A DNA stretch of 64,000 bases, from assembly GCF_000262755.1 (NCBI RefSeq), contig NZ_AFEU01000001.1, positions 62,001 through 126,000 of the forward strand. Direction: 5' to 3'. Position 1 is the first letter of the stretch. Each line of letters opens with the position of its first letter. The DNA is from Bacillus methanolicus PB1 (GTDB lineage: Bacteria; Bacillota; Bacilli; Bacillales; Cytobacillaceae). Under the pieces are notes generated by a model. The model was not told where the DNA came from. It did not search any database and saw only the letters and a program-made list of their open reading frames with translations. Shown piece by piece: positions 1 through 8,887 of this stretch. The translations under genes and the position numbers were made by a program.

Positions 1-626
1 CTTCCATTTTGTTCTGAGTCTGTGTTAATAGGGAGTGATGTAAAATTAGTGTTTTTATAGTTGCTTAAAATATAGGTCATCTGGTTTTTTTGGTAGTATA
101 AATCAACATAAGAAAAATATGTTTTTAAGAAATTCAAAAATTCATCTTCATAAAATTCTTTGACATGGAATGGATTTTTATAGTTTGGTATGTCTGAATA
201 CATTCGTTTATCTGGTGTAGATATGATAAAGATTCCATCATTTTTCAGTAACCTTTTTACTTCTTTTAAAAATAGGTGTTGTTCATGTTCATTTACATGT
301 TCAATTGTTTCAAAGGATACAACAACATCCAACGAATGATCTTTTAGTGGGATTTTTACTACAGAAGCATTTTTAAATTGTAGGTTGTCTCTTTTATATT
401 TATTTGAAGCATGTTCAACCGTTTCCTGATCAATGTCAATCCCATAAACAAATTTTGCATGATTTGCAATCAGATCAGAGCCATACCCTTCACCACAAGC
501 AATATCCAATACGACGTTTTCTTTCACTAAATTCAATACAGAATAATATCTTTGAAGGTGTCTAATTTCTGTTTCTGGACCAAAAAAACCACTATTAGGT
601 ATAAATCTTTCCCCTGTAATTCTCAT
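1..626 (-). CDS. class I SAM-dependent methyltransferase (3' part outside window)
   Basis: The reading frame starts with ATG at 626 and runs without a stop to the left edge, so the C-terminus is missing (208 residues visible). The glycine-rich motif I, VVLDIACGEGYG (about residues 38-49), is followed by an acidic motif YGIDID (61-66) and the post-motif SFETIEHV (104-111). These are standard for Rossmann-fold methyltransferases of the UbiE/glycan type (Methyltransf_11/23). The start resembles sugar or glycan methyltransferases (GERFIP...). Because it lies close to a glycosylation island it may methylate a sugar or a glycan chain end, but that is inference from context; the substrate cannot be read. 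It is separated from the island by mobile-element debris. Confidence 0.8.
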   Translation of the reverse strand, partial: MRITGERFIPNSGFFGPETEIRHLQRYYSVLNLVKENVVLDIACGEGYGSDLIANHAKFVYGIDIDQETVEHASNKYKRDNLQFKNASVVKIPLKDHSLDVVVSFETIEHVNEHEQHLFLKEVKRLLKNDGIFIISTPDKRMYSDIPNYKNPFHVKEFYEDEFLNFLKTYFSYVDLYYQKNQMTYILSNYKNTNFTSLPINTDSEQNG

Positions 627-814
627 AGCATACTCCTTATCTTTTTTATTGTCATTTGTATTCTATGTAATTAAATGTGAATTGTTACTAAAAGAAACCA
701 TTATTAATGTCCTGACTGGAGTCAAAAAGCGTATAGATTAAACACTTTTCTCCGAATATCTAGGGATTCTCTGTTTAATCCCGCTGCCATCTGAATGTTA
801 ATATTAGGTCAATA
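627..814. other. intergenic region without recognisable gene
   Basis: AT-rich spacer between the methyltransferase and the IS3 remnant. No convincing open frame or RNA was seen. The sequence AAAGTAGACAC near 816-826 resembles an IS3-type terminal repeat and I take it as the approximate downstream edge of that element. Confidence 0.4.
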
Positions 815-871
815 AAGTAGACACAAAAATTTATAAATTTTTAGCAGCTACCGCGCTATTGCTTGGTGGCC

Positions 872-912
872 TTTTAAAAATAATTACGACGTTGTCCTAA
901 TTATTTTTAAAA
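872..912. terminator. perfect 15-bp inverted repeat downstream of the IS3 orfB
   Basis: TTTTAAAAATAATTA at 872-886 is repeated as its exact reverse complement at 898-912, around an 11-base loop. It lies just past the orfB stop. The stem is AT-rich, so it is at best a weak terminator; it could also be an element that keeps outside transcription from entering the IS. Confidence 0.4.
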
Positions 913-928
913 AGTAAATTTTCGGGTC

Positions 929-1828
929 TCACTTTTCTATAATATAAGCCCCCTTTTTATAGTACATACGTTCGTATTCAGGTGGTGAAAAATACTCTGT
1001 CTGAGTGAATACGTTTATTATTGTAAAATATTTCTATATACTCAAATATGCTCTTTTTTGCTTCTTCCCTTGTTTTATAACGAGTCTGATAGATTAGTTC
1101 TTTTTTTATGATCCACTGAAATGATTCAATACAAGTGTTGTCCTAACAATTCCTTTGCGGCTCATGCTACATTTCATACCGTATTCAATCAGCATAGCTT
1201 GATAGTCATTTAAGCATATTGACTCCCTCGATCAGAGTGATGGAGGATAGATCCTTGTGGTTGTTGACGCTGAAAGGCTTGCTTTAATGAGCTCAACACT
1301 AGCTTCCTTTTTCATTGTACAGTCTATATGCCAGCCGACTATTTTCCTTGAATATAAATCCATAATACTAGCTAGATAAAGCCAACCTTCATCCGTTGGA
1401 ACGTATGTGATATCAGCTACCCATACCTCATTTGGTTTTGTAACAGTAAAATTTTGGTTTAAGACATTTTCGTGGACCGGAAATGGTTATGTTTTAAGTT
1501 AGTGGTTGCTGCCTTATGCTTTTTTACGGTACGAGACTTCATTCCCTCTTCTTTCATTATACGGGAAACCGTCTTCTGTGAAACTTTAATTCCTTCATGA
1601 TTGAGCTTTTTGGTAACCTTTGGATCCCATACAGTTGGTGGGATTCGAAATACACACGACGCACTTCCTGCGTCAATTCTTCCCGGCGCTCTTGTCTGGC
1701 ACTTTTGGGACGATCACGCCATTAATAATAACCACTTCGAGAAACTTTCAATACTTTGCACATCTTCTCCAATCGGTAATCGAAGCGATGTTCATGAATA
1801 AATGAATATTTTACCGATGGTCTTTCGC
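929..1828 (-). pseudogene. IS3-family transposase OrfB, frameshifted
   Basis: Reading the minus strand with frame changes recovers an rve/DDE integrase domain. Recognisable blocks are NEVWVADITYVPTDEGWLYL with the first Asp, HHSDRGSQY with the second Asp, and a KKELIYQ segment with the catalytic Glu, followed by the typical ending YKKGAYII. A stop follows SGYY, and further frameshifts lie near 1640, 1470 and 1220 and in the third-motif region around 1140. No intact protein can be made. Confidence 0.8.
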
Positions 1829-2083
1829 GAAGAAGTGCATCGCCTTTTTTAAGATGGAGTTTTCCTCCTCCAGATCCCGAATACGTTTCTTCAATTCACG
1901 AACTTCGTGGTCTTCAGATCGAAAAGTTTGGGTTTCTAATATTTCTGTTTCTTGCTTATACTTTTTCACCCAACCGTGAAGAGTATTTTCATTAATTTTT
2001 AGCTCACGAGCTACTTGTGCAACGGATATCGCTTCCTCCAAAATATAACGAACAGTTTGACGCTTAAAATCTTCCTCGTACCG
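1811..2083 (-). pseudogene. IS3-family transposase OrfA, 5' truncated
   Basis: The frame encodes a helix-turn-helix Tnp_1 domain (VAQVARELKINENTLHGWVK) followed by a leucine-rich coiled coil ([20 protein letters not shown]), ending before orfB. An ATG at 2041 opens a 76-residue frame, but homology continues upstream in the same frame (EEDFKRQTVRYILE) to about 2083 without a start codon. The true N-terminus has been lost at the junction with the tyrosine recombinase remnant. Confidence 0.75.
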
Positions 2084-2085
2084 CC

Positions 2086-2800
2086 ATATGGTATTTTCAC
2101 CCCTGCAAGTCTTGTGTATTTCGTAATGATGTTATGCAGGTTAGCATCCATTCCGAATGGTTCTTAAAGGGCATTATGACGGACAAAAAGATATGGGGAT
2201 GATGTTTTAAGCCGTCCATTTTTAAGATAATCAATAATAGCCCAACCGATATCTTCCAAGATGGGAAGGTTACAGACTGAGCTGTCTTTTGTTGTATGAT
2301 CTCTATCTTTTTGGAATTCCATAAATTTTATCGCAAGACGATACGTTTTGATCAACAAGATAGTCAACAAAAGACCTTAAACGATTCATACGTGTACGCA
2401 TCGACCGTGGCGAGTAGCAGCATAATTCACATTCTTGTTCAAAAGACTTAAGTACATTAACATAGTGTTCCGGATAAATAGGGGGTTGTTTTTTTGAATG
2501 ACGACGTATTATTGATCCGTGAAGTTGATAATCGCCAAGTACACGAATAATCCTTACAGGGCCTCTCAAATTACGTGGTACTGCTTTTTGGTAACCACTT
2601 AATGAGAAATTATAATAATTCTTAAGAAAGTTAAAACCAAGTTCCTCTGAATAAAATTCCTCTTCTTTGCTTTTTGCAAATTTTATTAACCTCTTATAAA
2701 ACGTCCGATAGCTAATGCGGGTATTTTCTGCATAGTTTAGCCTCTCTAGTTCCTGTAATACACTGGAAACCAGTTCTTAAATTGTTTTTTTAGATTGCAT
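2086..2800 (-). pseudogene. tyrosine site-specific recombinase (phage integrase family), decayed
   Basis: An ATG at 2800 follows GGAGG. Six codons later there is a TAA stop; then an N-terminal SAM-like core-binding domain continues (NTRISYRTFYKRL, RSMRTRMNRLRSFVDYLV). After a frame change near 2320 the catalytic-domain part resumes (LEDIGWAIIDYLKNGR, LFVRHNAL), hits a TAA, and continues in frame (NLHNIITKYTRLAGVKIPYG). It ends at the IS3 junction before the HxxR and Tyr motifs. The text resembles the recombinases of Tn554-like or RIT-like transposons, but the subgroup is a guess. Confidence 0.65.
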
Positions 2801-2855
2801 ACAAAAATCCTCCTCAAAAATATTAATGCCTGTGGCACCTTAACATTTTGAGGTA

Positions 2856-2966
2856 TTATGTAAAGAATTTATAACTTCCATGTAGAATTTATTTGTATTT
2901 CAGCCATCAACTTTACATAAGTGATTACTTCGAATAATTTCCTTTATGTAAAGCTTTACATAAAGG
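2856..2966. repeat. cluster of TTATGTAAAG inverted repeats with a perfect 26-bp palindrome
   Basis: TTATGTAAAG occurs at 2856-2865 and its reverse complement CTTTACATAA at 2911-2920. Both occur again back to back in a perfect 26-bp palindrome at 2941-2966. The palindrome ends exactly where the truncated istB begins, and the recombinase remnant starts on the other side. This suits a recombinase target or element end, but that is inference. Confidence 0.6.
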
Positions 2967-3373
2967 AAAAACTCATCTGGCGACGGCTCTTGAAGTGGAA
3001 GCGTGTAATCAAGGAAAAGTCGTAAAGTTCTATCGAAGTGCATCATTGGTGAATGAATTAATTGAATCAAAACAGGCAGGTACCTTATACAAAACAATCA
3101 GCCATTTAGAAAAGGCGGATCTCTTAATATGTGATGAATGGGGCTATATTCCAGTTAGCCGAGAAGGAGCGCAGCTTCTTTTCCAGGTGGTTGCATCGTG
3201 TTATGAAAGAAGAAGTATTATTATTACAACAAATCTTGAATTTAGCAAATGGAACAGTATTTTTCATGATGAAAGAATGACAACGGCAATAATTGACAGA
3301 CTCGTTCATCACAGTTATTTACTTTCATTTACCTGACCAATTTATCGATTAAAAAATTCCTATATGAACCTAT
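2965..3373 (+). pseudogene. IS21-family IstB helper ATPase, N-terminally truncated
   Basis: The frame begins inside the Walker A motif (only GKTH remains) directly at the end of the palindrome. It continues through the IstB core: [10 protein letters not shown], the Walker [29 protein letters not shown] and [16 protein letters not shown] at 3334-3336 interrupts the family's usual end (then PIYRLKNS). The first half of the protein and istA are absent, so this is a fragment of an IS21 element. Confidence 0.8.
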
Positions 3374-3634
3374 AAAATGAAGAGCAAGGTGCTGGAAAAA
3401 AATCTTGCAAAACGCTGGATTTTTTACTTGCAAAACACATTCAATCAAATTAAAAACCAGCAACACAGCTGGTCTCTTTCAAAATTTCTTTCATTATCCC
3501 TAACTTCAATAGCCTTCCCTTTTGTAAGAAATAACATAACAGATAACCTAGTGAACCTTAAATAAAAATCCTGACTAAAGCCATTTATTAATCTCTTGAT
3601 ATATATTTTTCTCTTCAATTATTTCCTGAATGAT
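3374..3634. other. spacer with no recognised gene
   Basis: The interval between the istB remnant and the rhamnose operon has no supported coding frame. A small hairpin (ACCAGC/GCTGGT, about 3459-3476) is visible. It could act as the 3' end of the rhamnose operon, but no T-run supports this. Confidence 0.3.
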
Positions 3635-4093
3635 CTATCGGTTCTGTGTCTCCCAAGAAAATCCAATATCAGGATCATTCCAATTGATTCGTTTCTCATC
3701 CGGATTTTCTCTATCGTATGATTCGGTTGTAAAGTAAATGATCGTCGCAGGTTTTTGTCCAAGTACCCTATACCCATGAGCAACTCCTTTGGGAATGAGC
3801 AGCATAATCGGATTTTCCTCTCCCATATAATAAACGTCGGTTTCACCTTTAGTAGGCGAATCCTCTCTCAGATCATAAAGGACAACTTGGGCGTTGCCGG
3901 AAGGGAAAAACCACAAATCATCCTGCTTTTCGTGATAATGAAAAGCTTTAATGACACCCGGGTAGGTCATCGACCATGATGCTTGGCCAAATCTCGATAA
4001 CAATTCAGGTTCATCATCACGGATAAGCTCTGCGAAAAAGCCGCGGTCATCACAATGTTTAATGAGTTTCTTCACCTTGACTCCTTCTATCAT
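3635..4093 (-). CDS. spsL: dTDP-4-dehydrorhamnose 3,5-epimerase-like protein (SpsL/RfbC type)
   Basis: The 152-residue cupin fits the RfbC family: FFAELIRDDE near the N-terminus, AFHYHEKQDDLWFFPSG in the core and PKGVAHGYRVL. It converts dTDP-4-keto-6-deoxy-glucose to the L-rhamno 4-keto intermediate. I chose the ATG at 4093, which overlaps the stop of the preceding gene (ATGA) and follows AAGGAG, rather than a longer frame to 4138. It is the last gene of a four-gene operon with tight 4-bp overlaps. At about 150 residues it is the short type seen in Bacillus spore polysaccharide (sps) operons. The spore assignment rests on family form and neighbours. Confidence 0.85.
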   Translation of the reverse strand: MIEGVKVKKLIKHCDDRGFFAELIRDDEPELLSRFGQASWSMTYPGVIKAFHYHEKQDDLWFFPSGNAQVVLYDLREDSPTKGETDVYYMGEENPIMLLIPKGVAHGYRVLGQKPATIIYFTTESYDRENPDEKRINWNDPDIGFSWETQNR

Positions 4094-4932
4094 TGACCTG
4101 TCTCCTTTCGAAGAAAATCCTTTAACGCTTCTTTCCATGGCCTGGGCAGGTTAACGTTCTCTCTAAGCAGTGCATTATGTCCTAATACTGAATATCGGGG
4201 CCTCGGTGCAAGCGCCCCATATTCCTCCGTCGTTGTGGGCATTACGTTCTTCGGATTGAATCCCGCTTCTTCGAAAATGGTTTTTGCGAATACATACCAT
4301 GTGCACGATCCTGAATTGCTCACATGATAGATGCCATTTTTTTTATCAAATAAATGAATAATTGTTTCAGTGAGATCGTACACATACGTGGGAGAGCCAA
4401 TTTGATCATTTACTACCTTAAATTCTCTATTTTTTTTAGCCAGTTCCAACATCGTTTTCACAAAATTTTTTCCATCGTGACCGTAAAGCCAAGATGTACG
4501 GATAACGGTTACATGATCGAATAGAAGAACTAATTTTTCACCCAGCCATTTACTCATTCCATAAATTGATTGTGGATTTGGTTCATCTTCCTCTACATAA
4601 GGAGAATGTTTATTTCCATCGAACACATAGTCAGAACTAAGATAAAACATCCGTGCACCAACTTTGCTTGCTGCTTGAGCAACATAGAAAGCTCCAAGAC
4701 TATTTACTTCGAACGCTCTTTTACGATCTGTTTCACATTGGTCCACTGCAGTAAAAGCAGCAGCATGGATGATGATTTGCGGCTTCATGTTGGATATGAT
4801 TTTTTCCACATCTTCTTTTGATGTGATGTCTAAATCTTGTTTTCCAAGACTAATAACAGAATGTGCAATGCTCAATTGTCTCTCCAGTTCTTTTCCTAAT
4901 TGTCCATTACCACCGGTAATTAATATATCCAT
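4090..4932 (-). CDS. spsK: dTDP-4-dehydrorhamnose reductase (SpsK/RfbD type)
   Basis: The 280-residue short-chain reductase has the nucleotide-binding motif ITGGNGQLGKEL (residues 4-15) and the catalytic YGMSK (around 127-131) expected for RmlD. It carries out the last step of dTDP-L-rhamnose synthesis using NAD(P)H. The start MDILITGG (ATG at 4932) is preferred over an upstream ATG in the same frame because AGGTGAGAGT precedes it and because it leaves a 4-bp gap after the upstream stop. Co-transcribed with the other three dTDP-rhamnose genes. Confidence 0.88.
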   Translation of the reverse strand: MDILITGGNGQLGKELERQLSIAHSVISLGKQDLDITSKEDVEKIISNMKPQIIIHAAAFTAVDQCETDRKRAFEVNSLGAFYVAQAASKVGARMFYLSSDYVFDGNKHSPYVEEDEPNPQSIYGMSKWLGEKLVLLFDHVTVIRTSWLYGHDGKNFVKTMLELAKKNREFKVVNDQIGSPTYVYDLTETIIHLFDKKNGIYHVSNSGSCTWYVFAKTIFEEAGFNPKNVMPTTTEEYGALAPRPRYSVLGHNALLRENVNLPRPWKEALKDFLRKETGQ

Positions 4933-4936
4933 ACTC

Positions 4937-5896
4937 TCACCTATTCTCATGCCGCCTATGTTTATACCATTCTATGGTTTTTTGAATGCCTTCATGAAAA
5001 GAAACAAGAGGTTTCCAGCCCAATTCCCTAGATAATTTCGTTGAATTCATCGCATACCGGCGATCATGTCCTTTTCGGTCTTCTATATGCTTGATTAAAT
5101 GTTCGTCTTTTCCTAATTGCTTTAGAATAAATCGAATAACTTCAAGATTCGTTTTTTCTTCAGCTCCTCCGATATTATAAACTTCGCCGGGAACTCCCTT
5201 CTCAAGCACCATATGGATGGCCCGGCAATGATCCTCTACATAAATCCAATCACGAATATTGAATCCATCACCATATAAGGGAATTTCTTCATTGTTAAGT
5301 GCATTCGTAATAATTTTAGGGATGAACTTCTCCGGATGTTGCATTGGTCCATAATTATTACTGCATCTTGTGATGATAAGCGGCAGTTGATGTGTTTTAT
5401 AAAAAGATCTGACGAGTAAATCGGCACTTGCTTTACTTGCAGAATACGGATTATTTGGAGCAAGCGGGGTTTCTTCCGTAAATGGAGGATCTTGCGGCTT
5501 GAGAGAGCCATATACTTCGTCTGTTGAGATCTGGATCATCTTACGGGCTTTCCCGGATAATACAGCCTGTAAAAGGTTAAACGTACCAATTATATTTGTA
5601 TGAATGAACGGGGCGGCATTCAAGATGCTGCGGTCTACATGTGATTCAGCAGCAAAGTTTATAATCGCTTCATATTCTTGATCAAATACGAATTGCAACT
5701 CTTGTTCATTACCAATATCACATTTTATAAAACGGTATCGATTTGATTTTTCAAATGGCTTTATATTTTCATTATTTCCGGCATAGGTCAAGGAATCGAC
5801 ATTTGTAATAAAGTAATTTGAGTGATTTAGTAAATGGGATATGAAATTTGCACCGATAAAACCTGCTCCGCCTGTTACAAGGAGGTGTTTACTCAC
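4937..5896 (-). CDS. spsJ: dTDP-glucose 4,6-dehydratase (SpsJ/RfbB type)
   Basis: The 319-residue extended SDR has [11 protein letters not shown] (dinucleotide binding), [18 protein letters not shown] and the YSASK active-site block, then TRCSNNYGP, all hallmarks of RmlB. It turns dTDP-glucose into dTDP-4-keto-6-deoxyglucose with bound NAD. The start is the GTG at 5896, which has an AAGGAGG seven bases upstream and overlaps the stop of the preceding gene by 4 bp. An ORF start at 5929 would put the AAGGAGG inside the coding sequence. Confidence 0.9.
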   Translation of the reverse strand: MSKHLLVTGGAGFIGANFISHLLNHSNYFITNVDSLTYAGNNENIKPFEKSNRYRFIKCDIGNEQELQFVFDQEYEAIINFAAESHVDRSILNAAPFIHTNIIGTFNLLQAVLSGKARKMIQISTDEVYGSLKPQDPPFTEETPLAPNNPYSASKASADLLVRSFYKTHQLPLIITRCSNNYGPMQHPEKFIPKIITNALNNEEIPLYGDGFNIRDWIYVEDHCRAIHMVLEKGVPGEVYNIGGAEEKTNLEVIRFILKQLGKDEHLIKHIEDRKGHDRRYAMNSTKLSRELGWKPLVSFHEGIQKTIEWYKHRRHENR

Positions 5897-6630
5897 TTTG
5901 TATCCTCCTTTATTTTTTTGTAAACACATTGATTCGCTTTATAAAGGGACTCATGTGTTCCTGCATCAATCCACCATCCCTTAAGAATATCATACTGAAG
6001 TTGATTGTTATTAATATATATATTGTTAACATCTGTGATTTCCAACTCGTTTCGGTTTGATGGTTTGATCGCTTCTATAAATTGAAAAACGTTTTGATCA
6101 TACAAATAAATTCCCGTCACACAATAAGAAGAAGGAGGAAACTTTGGCTTTTCAATGATGGAGATAATTTTATTATTGGTTTTATCTAACCGTGGAACTC
6201 CATATCGGGCAGGATCATTCACTTCCTTTAGCAATACTCTTGCGCCGGCGTCCTGTTGTTGAAATGATTGGATGTAAGGAGTTAATGAATCTTCAAAAAT
6301 ATTATCACCCAGTATTACGACAAATTTATCTTCATTGATAAAATCTTTGGCGCTCATAAGGGCATCGGCAATACCACCGCCTTCATTTATTTGTATTTTA
6401 TATTGAATCTTTACATTCAATTCCTCCCCCAGCCCTAACAGCTCTATGAAGGAACTGAGGTGATGTTGATTTGTTATGATTAAAATCTCATGTATTCCAG
6501 CGTCCCTTAATTTTAGAATTGGCCAATAGATCATTGGATATGGTCCTACTGGCAAGAGATGCTTATTTAGAAATTTTGTCAATGGCTTTAGACGAGAACC
6601 TGTACCACCTGCAAGAATAACCCCTTTCAT
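5893..6630 (-). CDS. spsI: glucose-1-phosphate thymidylyltransferase, short form (SpsI/RfbA type)
   Basis: The 245-residue protein has the nucleotidyltransferase signature [16 protein letters not shown] at its N-terminus, NKHLLPVG and [11 protein letters not shown]. It makes dTDP-glucose from dTTP and glucose-1-phosphate. At about 245 residues it is shorter than classic RmlA (about 290) and matches the SpsI-type short form from Bacillus spore coat polysaccharide operons. The ATG at 6630 is chosen because GAAGGTGG lies 11 bases upstream; an in-frame GTG at 6651 sits on that site. First gene of the operon. A CATATAGTA box at 6705-6713 on the same strand could be a SigK/SigE -10, but I see no matching -35. 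Confidence 0.88.
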   Translation of the reverse strand: MKGVILAGGTGSRLKPLTKFLNKHLLPVGPYPMIYWPILKLRDAGIHEILIITNQHHLSSFIELLGLGEELNVKIQYKIQINEGGGIADALMSAKDFINEDKFVVILGDNIFEDSLTPYIQSFQQQDAGARVLLKEVNDPARYGVPRLDKTNNKIISIIEKPKFPPSSYCVTGIYLYDQNVFQFIEAIKPSNRNELEITDVNNIYINNNQLQYDILKGWWIDAGTHESLYKANQCVYKKIKEDTK

Positions 6631-6889
6631 GTAATGAAATACCACCTTCACATAGTCATACTCAGAAGTCTAAACCTGAAAATTTTTACATTTATTTTTC
6701 TTTATACTATATGTGTGACAGCATTTTTTGGAACAAAGTTTATTCTAACTGAAACAAATTAATGAATATGCCTTTAGTCATATGTCCGCATTATCTCTTT
6801 ATTTCGAATCATCAATAACATGAATGTTTCATCAAATGCGTCGAACAAGAGAAAATAACTCGAAAAATTTGGAAACTCATTAGAAGCGA

Positions 6890-6922
6890 TGAATTGATTC
6901 AAGTGTTTATTAAATCAAACAT
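6890..6922. repeat. 33-bp direct repeat, copy 1
   Basis: This stretch beginning TGAATTGATTCAAGTG and ending AATCAAACAT is repeated at 8325-8357 with three differences. The two copies flank the coiled-coil gene. I do not know the function. Confidence 0.6.
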
Positions 6923-6965
6923 TATACGGTCTTTGCTCTTAGAATTTATCTCTCGCTTATAAAAA

Positions 6966-6999
6966 AAGGCTGCTCATCTTGACTTATGAGACAGCACTT
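6966..6999 (-). terminator. putative terminator of the coiled-coil gene
   Basis: An imperfect stem (GGCTG-TCAT with ATGAGACAGC) reads into a run of T on the minus strand, just past the gene end at 7086. It resembles a worn copy of the GGTCAGACC-family stem-loops found elsewhere, with the core lost. Confidence 0.5.
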
Positions 7000-7085
7000 T
7001 CCTTCTAAGAACAGTAAGTCTTTTCCAACATAGTCTAATCTGGCGAGATATCTCCTTAATCATTACAGTTTTTTTCTATTAAAGC

Positions 7086-8120
7086 CTAATTGTTCCCTTT
7101 TCCATGTTTTACTATTCTATATTCGTAGTTTGATGCCTTGCTTTTCGATATAAAATCCTTTACTTCACTAATGAAGTCATTCAATTTTCGTTGGATTTCT
7201 GCGATTTCCTTTGTTGTTTTCTCCAGTTCGTTTGAACCAATCTGATTTTCATTCTGTATCCTTGTCAACTCAAGTAAACACTGATTCCAATGTTTTTCGT
7301 GCTCTTCCATCGTTAAAGTAATTTGATCCAAAATGTTTTTATGGTCGTTTAGCAATTGTTCAGCCATGTCAATTCTTTGATTATATTGTACTGACCATTC
7401 TTCCTTTATTTCTTCCAATTCTTTTTTCATATTTTTATAGAAGTCAAGCAACTTTTTGTAATCAGATAATGACTTTGATAAGATTTCTTTAGCATACTCA
7501 ACCTTTTCTTTTTCCTGTTGAATCAGAAAGTTCTTTTTTTCAAGGTCGCGATTGGCTTCGAGTAAATCCTCCTTTTCGGCTAGTAGTGAAGCATATTTTT
7601 TTTCTAAGGTGGTAAAGGATTCTTCCCTCGACTGAAGTTTATCTAATAATTCTTTATTCTCGTTCAATAATTGCTGTTTTTCTTCGCTAATTAAAGAAAA
7701 CTGTTTTCTTAACTCAACAACTTCCACTGTTAACTTATTATTTTCAGTCATGGCATTCTCATATTCAGACTTGTTTAATTGAAAAGTCGTTTCATAATGT
7801 TGTACCTTCTCAGATAGTTCAGCAATTTGTTGCAAAAGGCTATCGTTTTCACGTTTTAAATTTTCGTTCATTGTAGCAATAATTATTTTCTCTTGTTCCA
7901 ATTCGTCAAGCCTTGAAACTTCAACACTGATTTGATTTTCGAGTTTTGCTATATAATCATTTTTTTGTTGGACCAATTCTTTATAAGAGTCCCTTTCTTC
8001 TTGAATTTGTTGTAAAAAATCTTCTTCCAACTCATCTAACGATTCTTTTCTGTTTCTTTTTTTGTATCTTGAAATCTTTTCTTTTTCTTGTTCAATAAAT
8101 ACAACATGCTTAAGTTTCAT
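7086..8120 (-). CDS. coiled-coil protein of unknown function
   Basis: The 344-residue protein is almost entirely charged heptad-like sequence rich in Glu, Lys, Leu and Gln, with no glycine- or proline-rich domain and no signal peptide. That predicts a long rod-like coiled coil from about residue 20 to 330. The ATG at 8120 is preferred over a TTG at 8126 because of better spacing to GCAGGTG. It sits between the rhamnose operon and genes for small helical proteins of spore-surface type, which suggests a scaffold or coat-assembly role. That is a guess from position. It is not similar to a protein I can name. Confidence 0.75.
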   Translation of the reverse strand: MKLKHVVFIEQEKEKISRYKKRNRKESLDELEEDFLQQIQEERDSYKELVQQKNDYIAKLENQISVEVSRLDELEQEKIIIATMNENLKRENDSLLQQIAELSEKVQHYETTFQLNKSEYENAMTENNKLTVEVVELRKQFSLISEEKQQLLNENKELLDKLQSREESFTTLEKKYASLLAEKEDLLEANRDLEKKNFLIQQEKEKVEYAKEILSKSLSDYKKLLDFYKNMKKELEEIKEEWSVQYNQRIDMAEQLLNDHKNILDQITLTMEEHEKHWNQCLLELTRIQNENQIGSNELEKTTKEIAEIQRKLNDFISEVKDFISKSKASNYEYRIVKHGKGNN

Positions 8121-8324
8121 ATACAAGATGCACCTGCCTCTCTATATAAATACAATTTACCTTAGGAAATATGTTAATCGACCTGATATATATAATTATG
8201 TTAAATTAGGCAAATTGGCTACTGATTGTTGAAAATGGATAGTAATTCAATGTTTTTTATGGTAACAATCCCTTAACAACAATACAGAGCCTTTAATTTA
8301 AAGGTTTTTATTTACTCAAGCCGG

Positions 8325-8357
8325 TGAATTGATTCAAGTGGTTATAGAATCAAACAT
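8325..8357. repeat. 33-bp direct repeat, copy 2
   Basis: Second copy of the sequence at 6890-6922, with the same TGAATTGATTCAAGTG start and AATCAAACAT end. It lies just before the terminator of the gene at 8432. Confidence 0.6.
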
Positions 8358-8361
8358 AAAA

Positions 8362-8394
8362 GCCCCAATTCAATTTTTCGAGATGAATTGAGGC
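8362..8394 (-). terminator. intrinsic terminator after the 8432 gene
   Basis: GCCCCAATTCA (8362-8372) pairs with TGAATTGAGGC (8384-8394), with one G-T pair. On the minus strand the stem is followed by TTTTATG. It lies 38 bp past the stop at 8432. Confidence 0.65.
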
Positions 8395-8431
8395 CTTATT
8401 TTAAATTTAAGATATGTTTGTCTCATTTTGA

Positions 8432-8872
8432 CTACTTTTTGAACTGTTTCAATAATCTCTTTCTTTTTTTATATAAAAGGAAAGATTGATTTACTTCATC
8501 ATCTATTAAGTCTTTCTTGTAGTTGCCTGAAGAGAAACGTTTGGATAATTTGTGCAATTGTTTTACCACATCAGGAAAAGATTCCTGAGAAAGAAAATCA
8601 TATTCCTCATGCGTCTGGTATACAGAATAAACTTCTGTTTTGGTAAATCGATCAGAAAAAAGAATGATCTTTTTGTTCATCTGTTTCTGAAGCTCATTCG
8701 TTTGTTCTAATACATGATAAACGGTGTCTAGAACGTTTTCATCGCAATCTGTTTTTTTCAGGTGTTTTAAAAGGATGGTTAGAGAATTAAGGAATCGGAT
8801 GAGTGCTGATTCAAAGTAAAAAACAGATCGAATGCTATAAAGGCTCAATTCGTACATATCTTCGTGTTTCAT
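8432..8872 (-). CDS. hypothetical helical protein
   Basis: This 146-residue protein is rich in Leu, Lys, Phe and Tyr, has no membrane segment, and ends in a lysine/arginine-rich tail (YKKRKRLLKQFKK). I recognise no domain. The ATG at 8872 is preferred to the ATG at 8881, since AAAAAGGA lies nine bases upstream of the former and touches the latter. It starts 15 bp after the stop of the 8888 gene on the same strand, so the two are probably co-transcribed. This places it with the spore-surface-type genes. Confidence 0.65.
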   Translation of the reverse strand: MKHEDMYELSLYSIRSVFYFESALIRFLNSLTILLKHLKKTDCDENVLDTVYHVLEQTNELQKQMNKKIILFSDRFTKTEVYSVYQTHEEYDFLSQESFPDVVKQLHKLSKRFSSGNYKKDLIDDEVNQSFLLYKKRKRLLKQFKK

Positions 8873-8887
8873 AAAGAACATTCCTTT

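Larger units (their letters stand above)
815..2085 (-). mobile_element. IS3-family (IS150-like) element, degraded
   Basis: Two overlapping transposase frames (orfA then orfB on the minus strand) give the IS3 layout. Both are broken by stops and frameshifts. The upstream end is fused directly to the decayed tyrosine recombinase near 2085, so the orfA-side terminal repeat and initiation codon are missing. The downstream end is placed near 815 only because of an AGTAGACAC-like sequence; both borders are approximate. It is probably immobile. Confidence 0.7.
6631..7085. other. intergenic region with terminator-like repeat and a 33-bp repeat copy
   Basis: No gene was seen. The interval holds the upstream region of the rhamnose operon, one copy of a 33-bp repeat (6890-6922), and a degenerate GGCTG...CAGC stem-loop at 6966-6999 followed on the minus strand by a T-run. 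The latter probably terminates the coiled-coil gene. Confidence 0.45.

Noticed and set aside
6705-6713. SigK/SigE -10 box CATATAGTA upstream of the rhamnose operon
   Set aside because: The -10 fits well but no AC or SigE-type -35 lies at the right distance, so I do not list it as a promoter.
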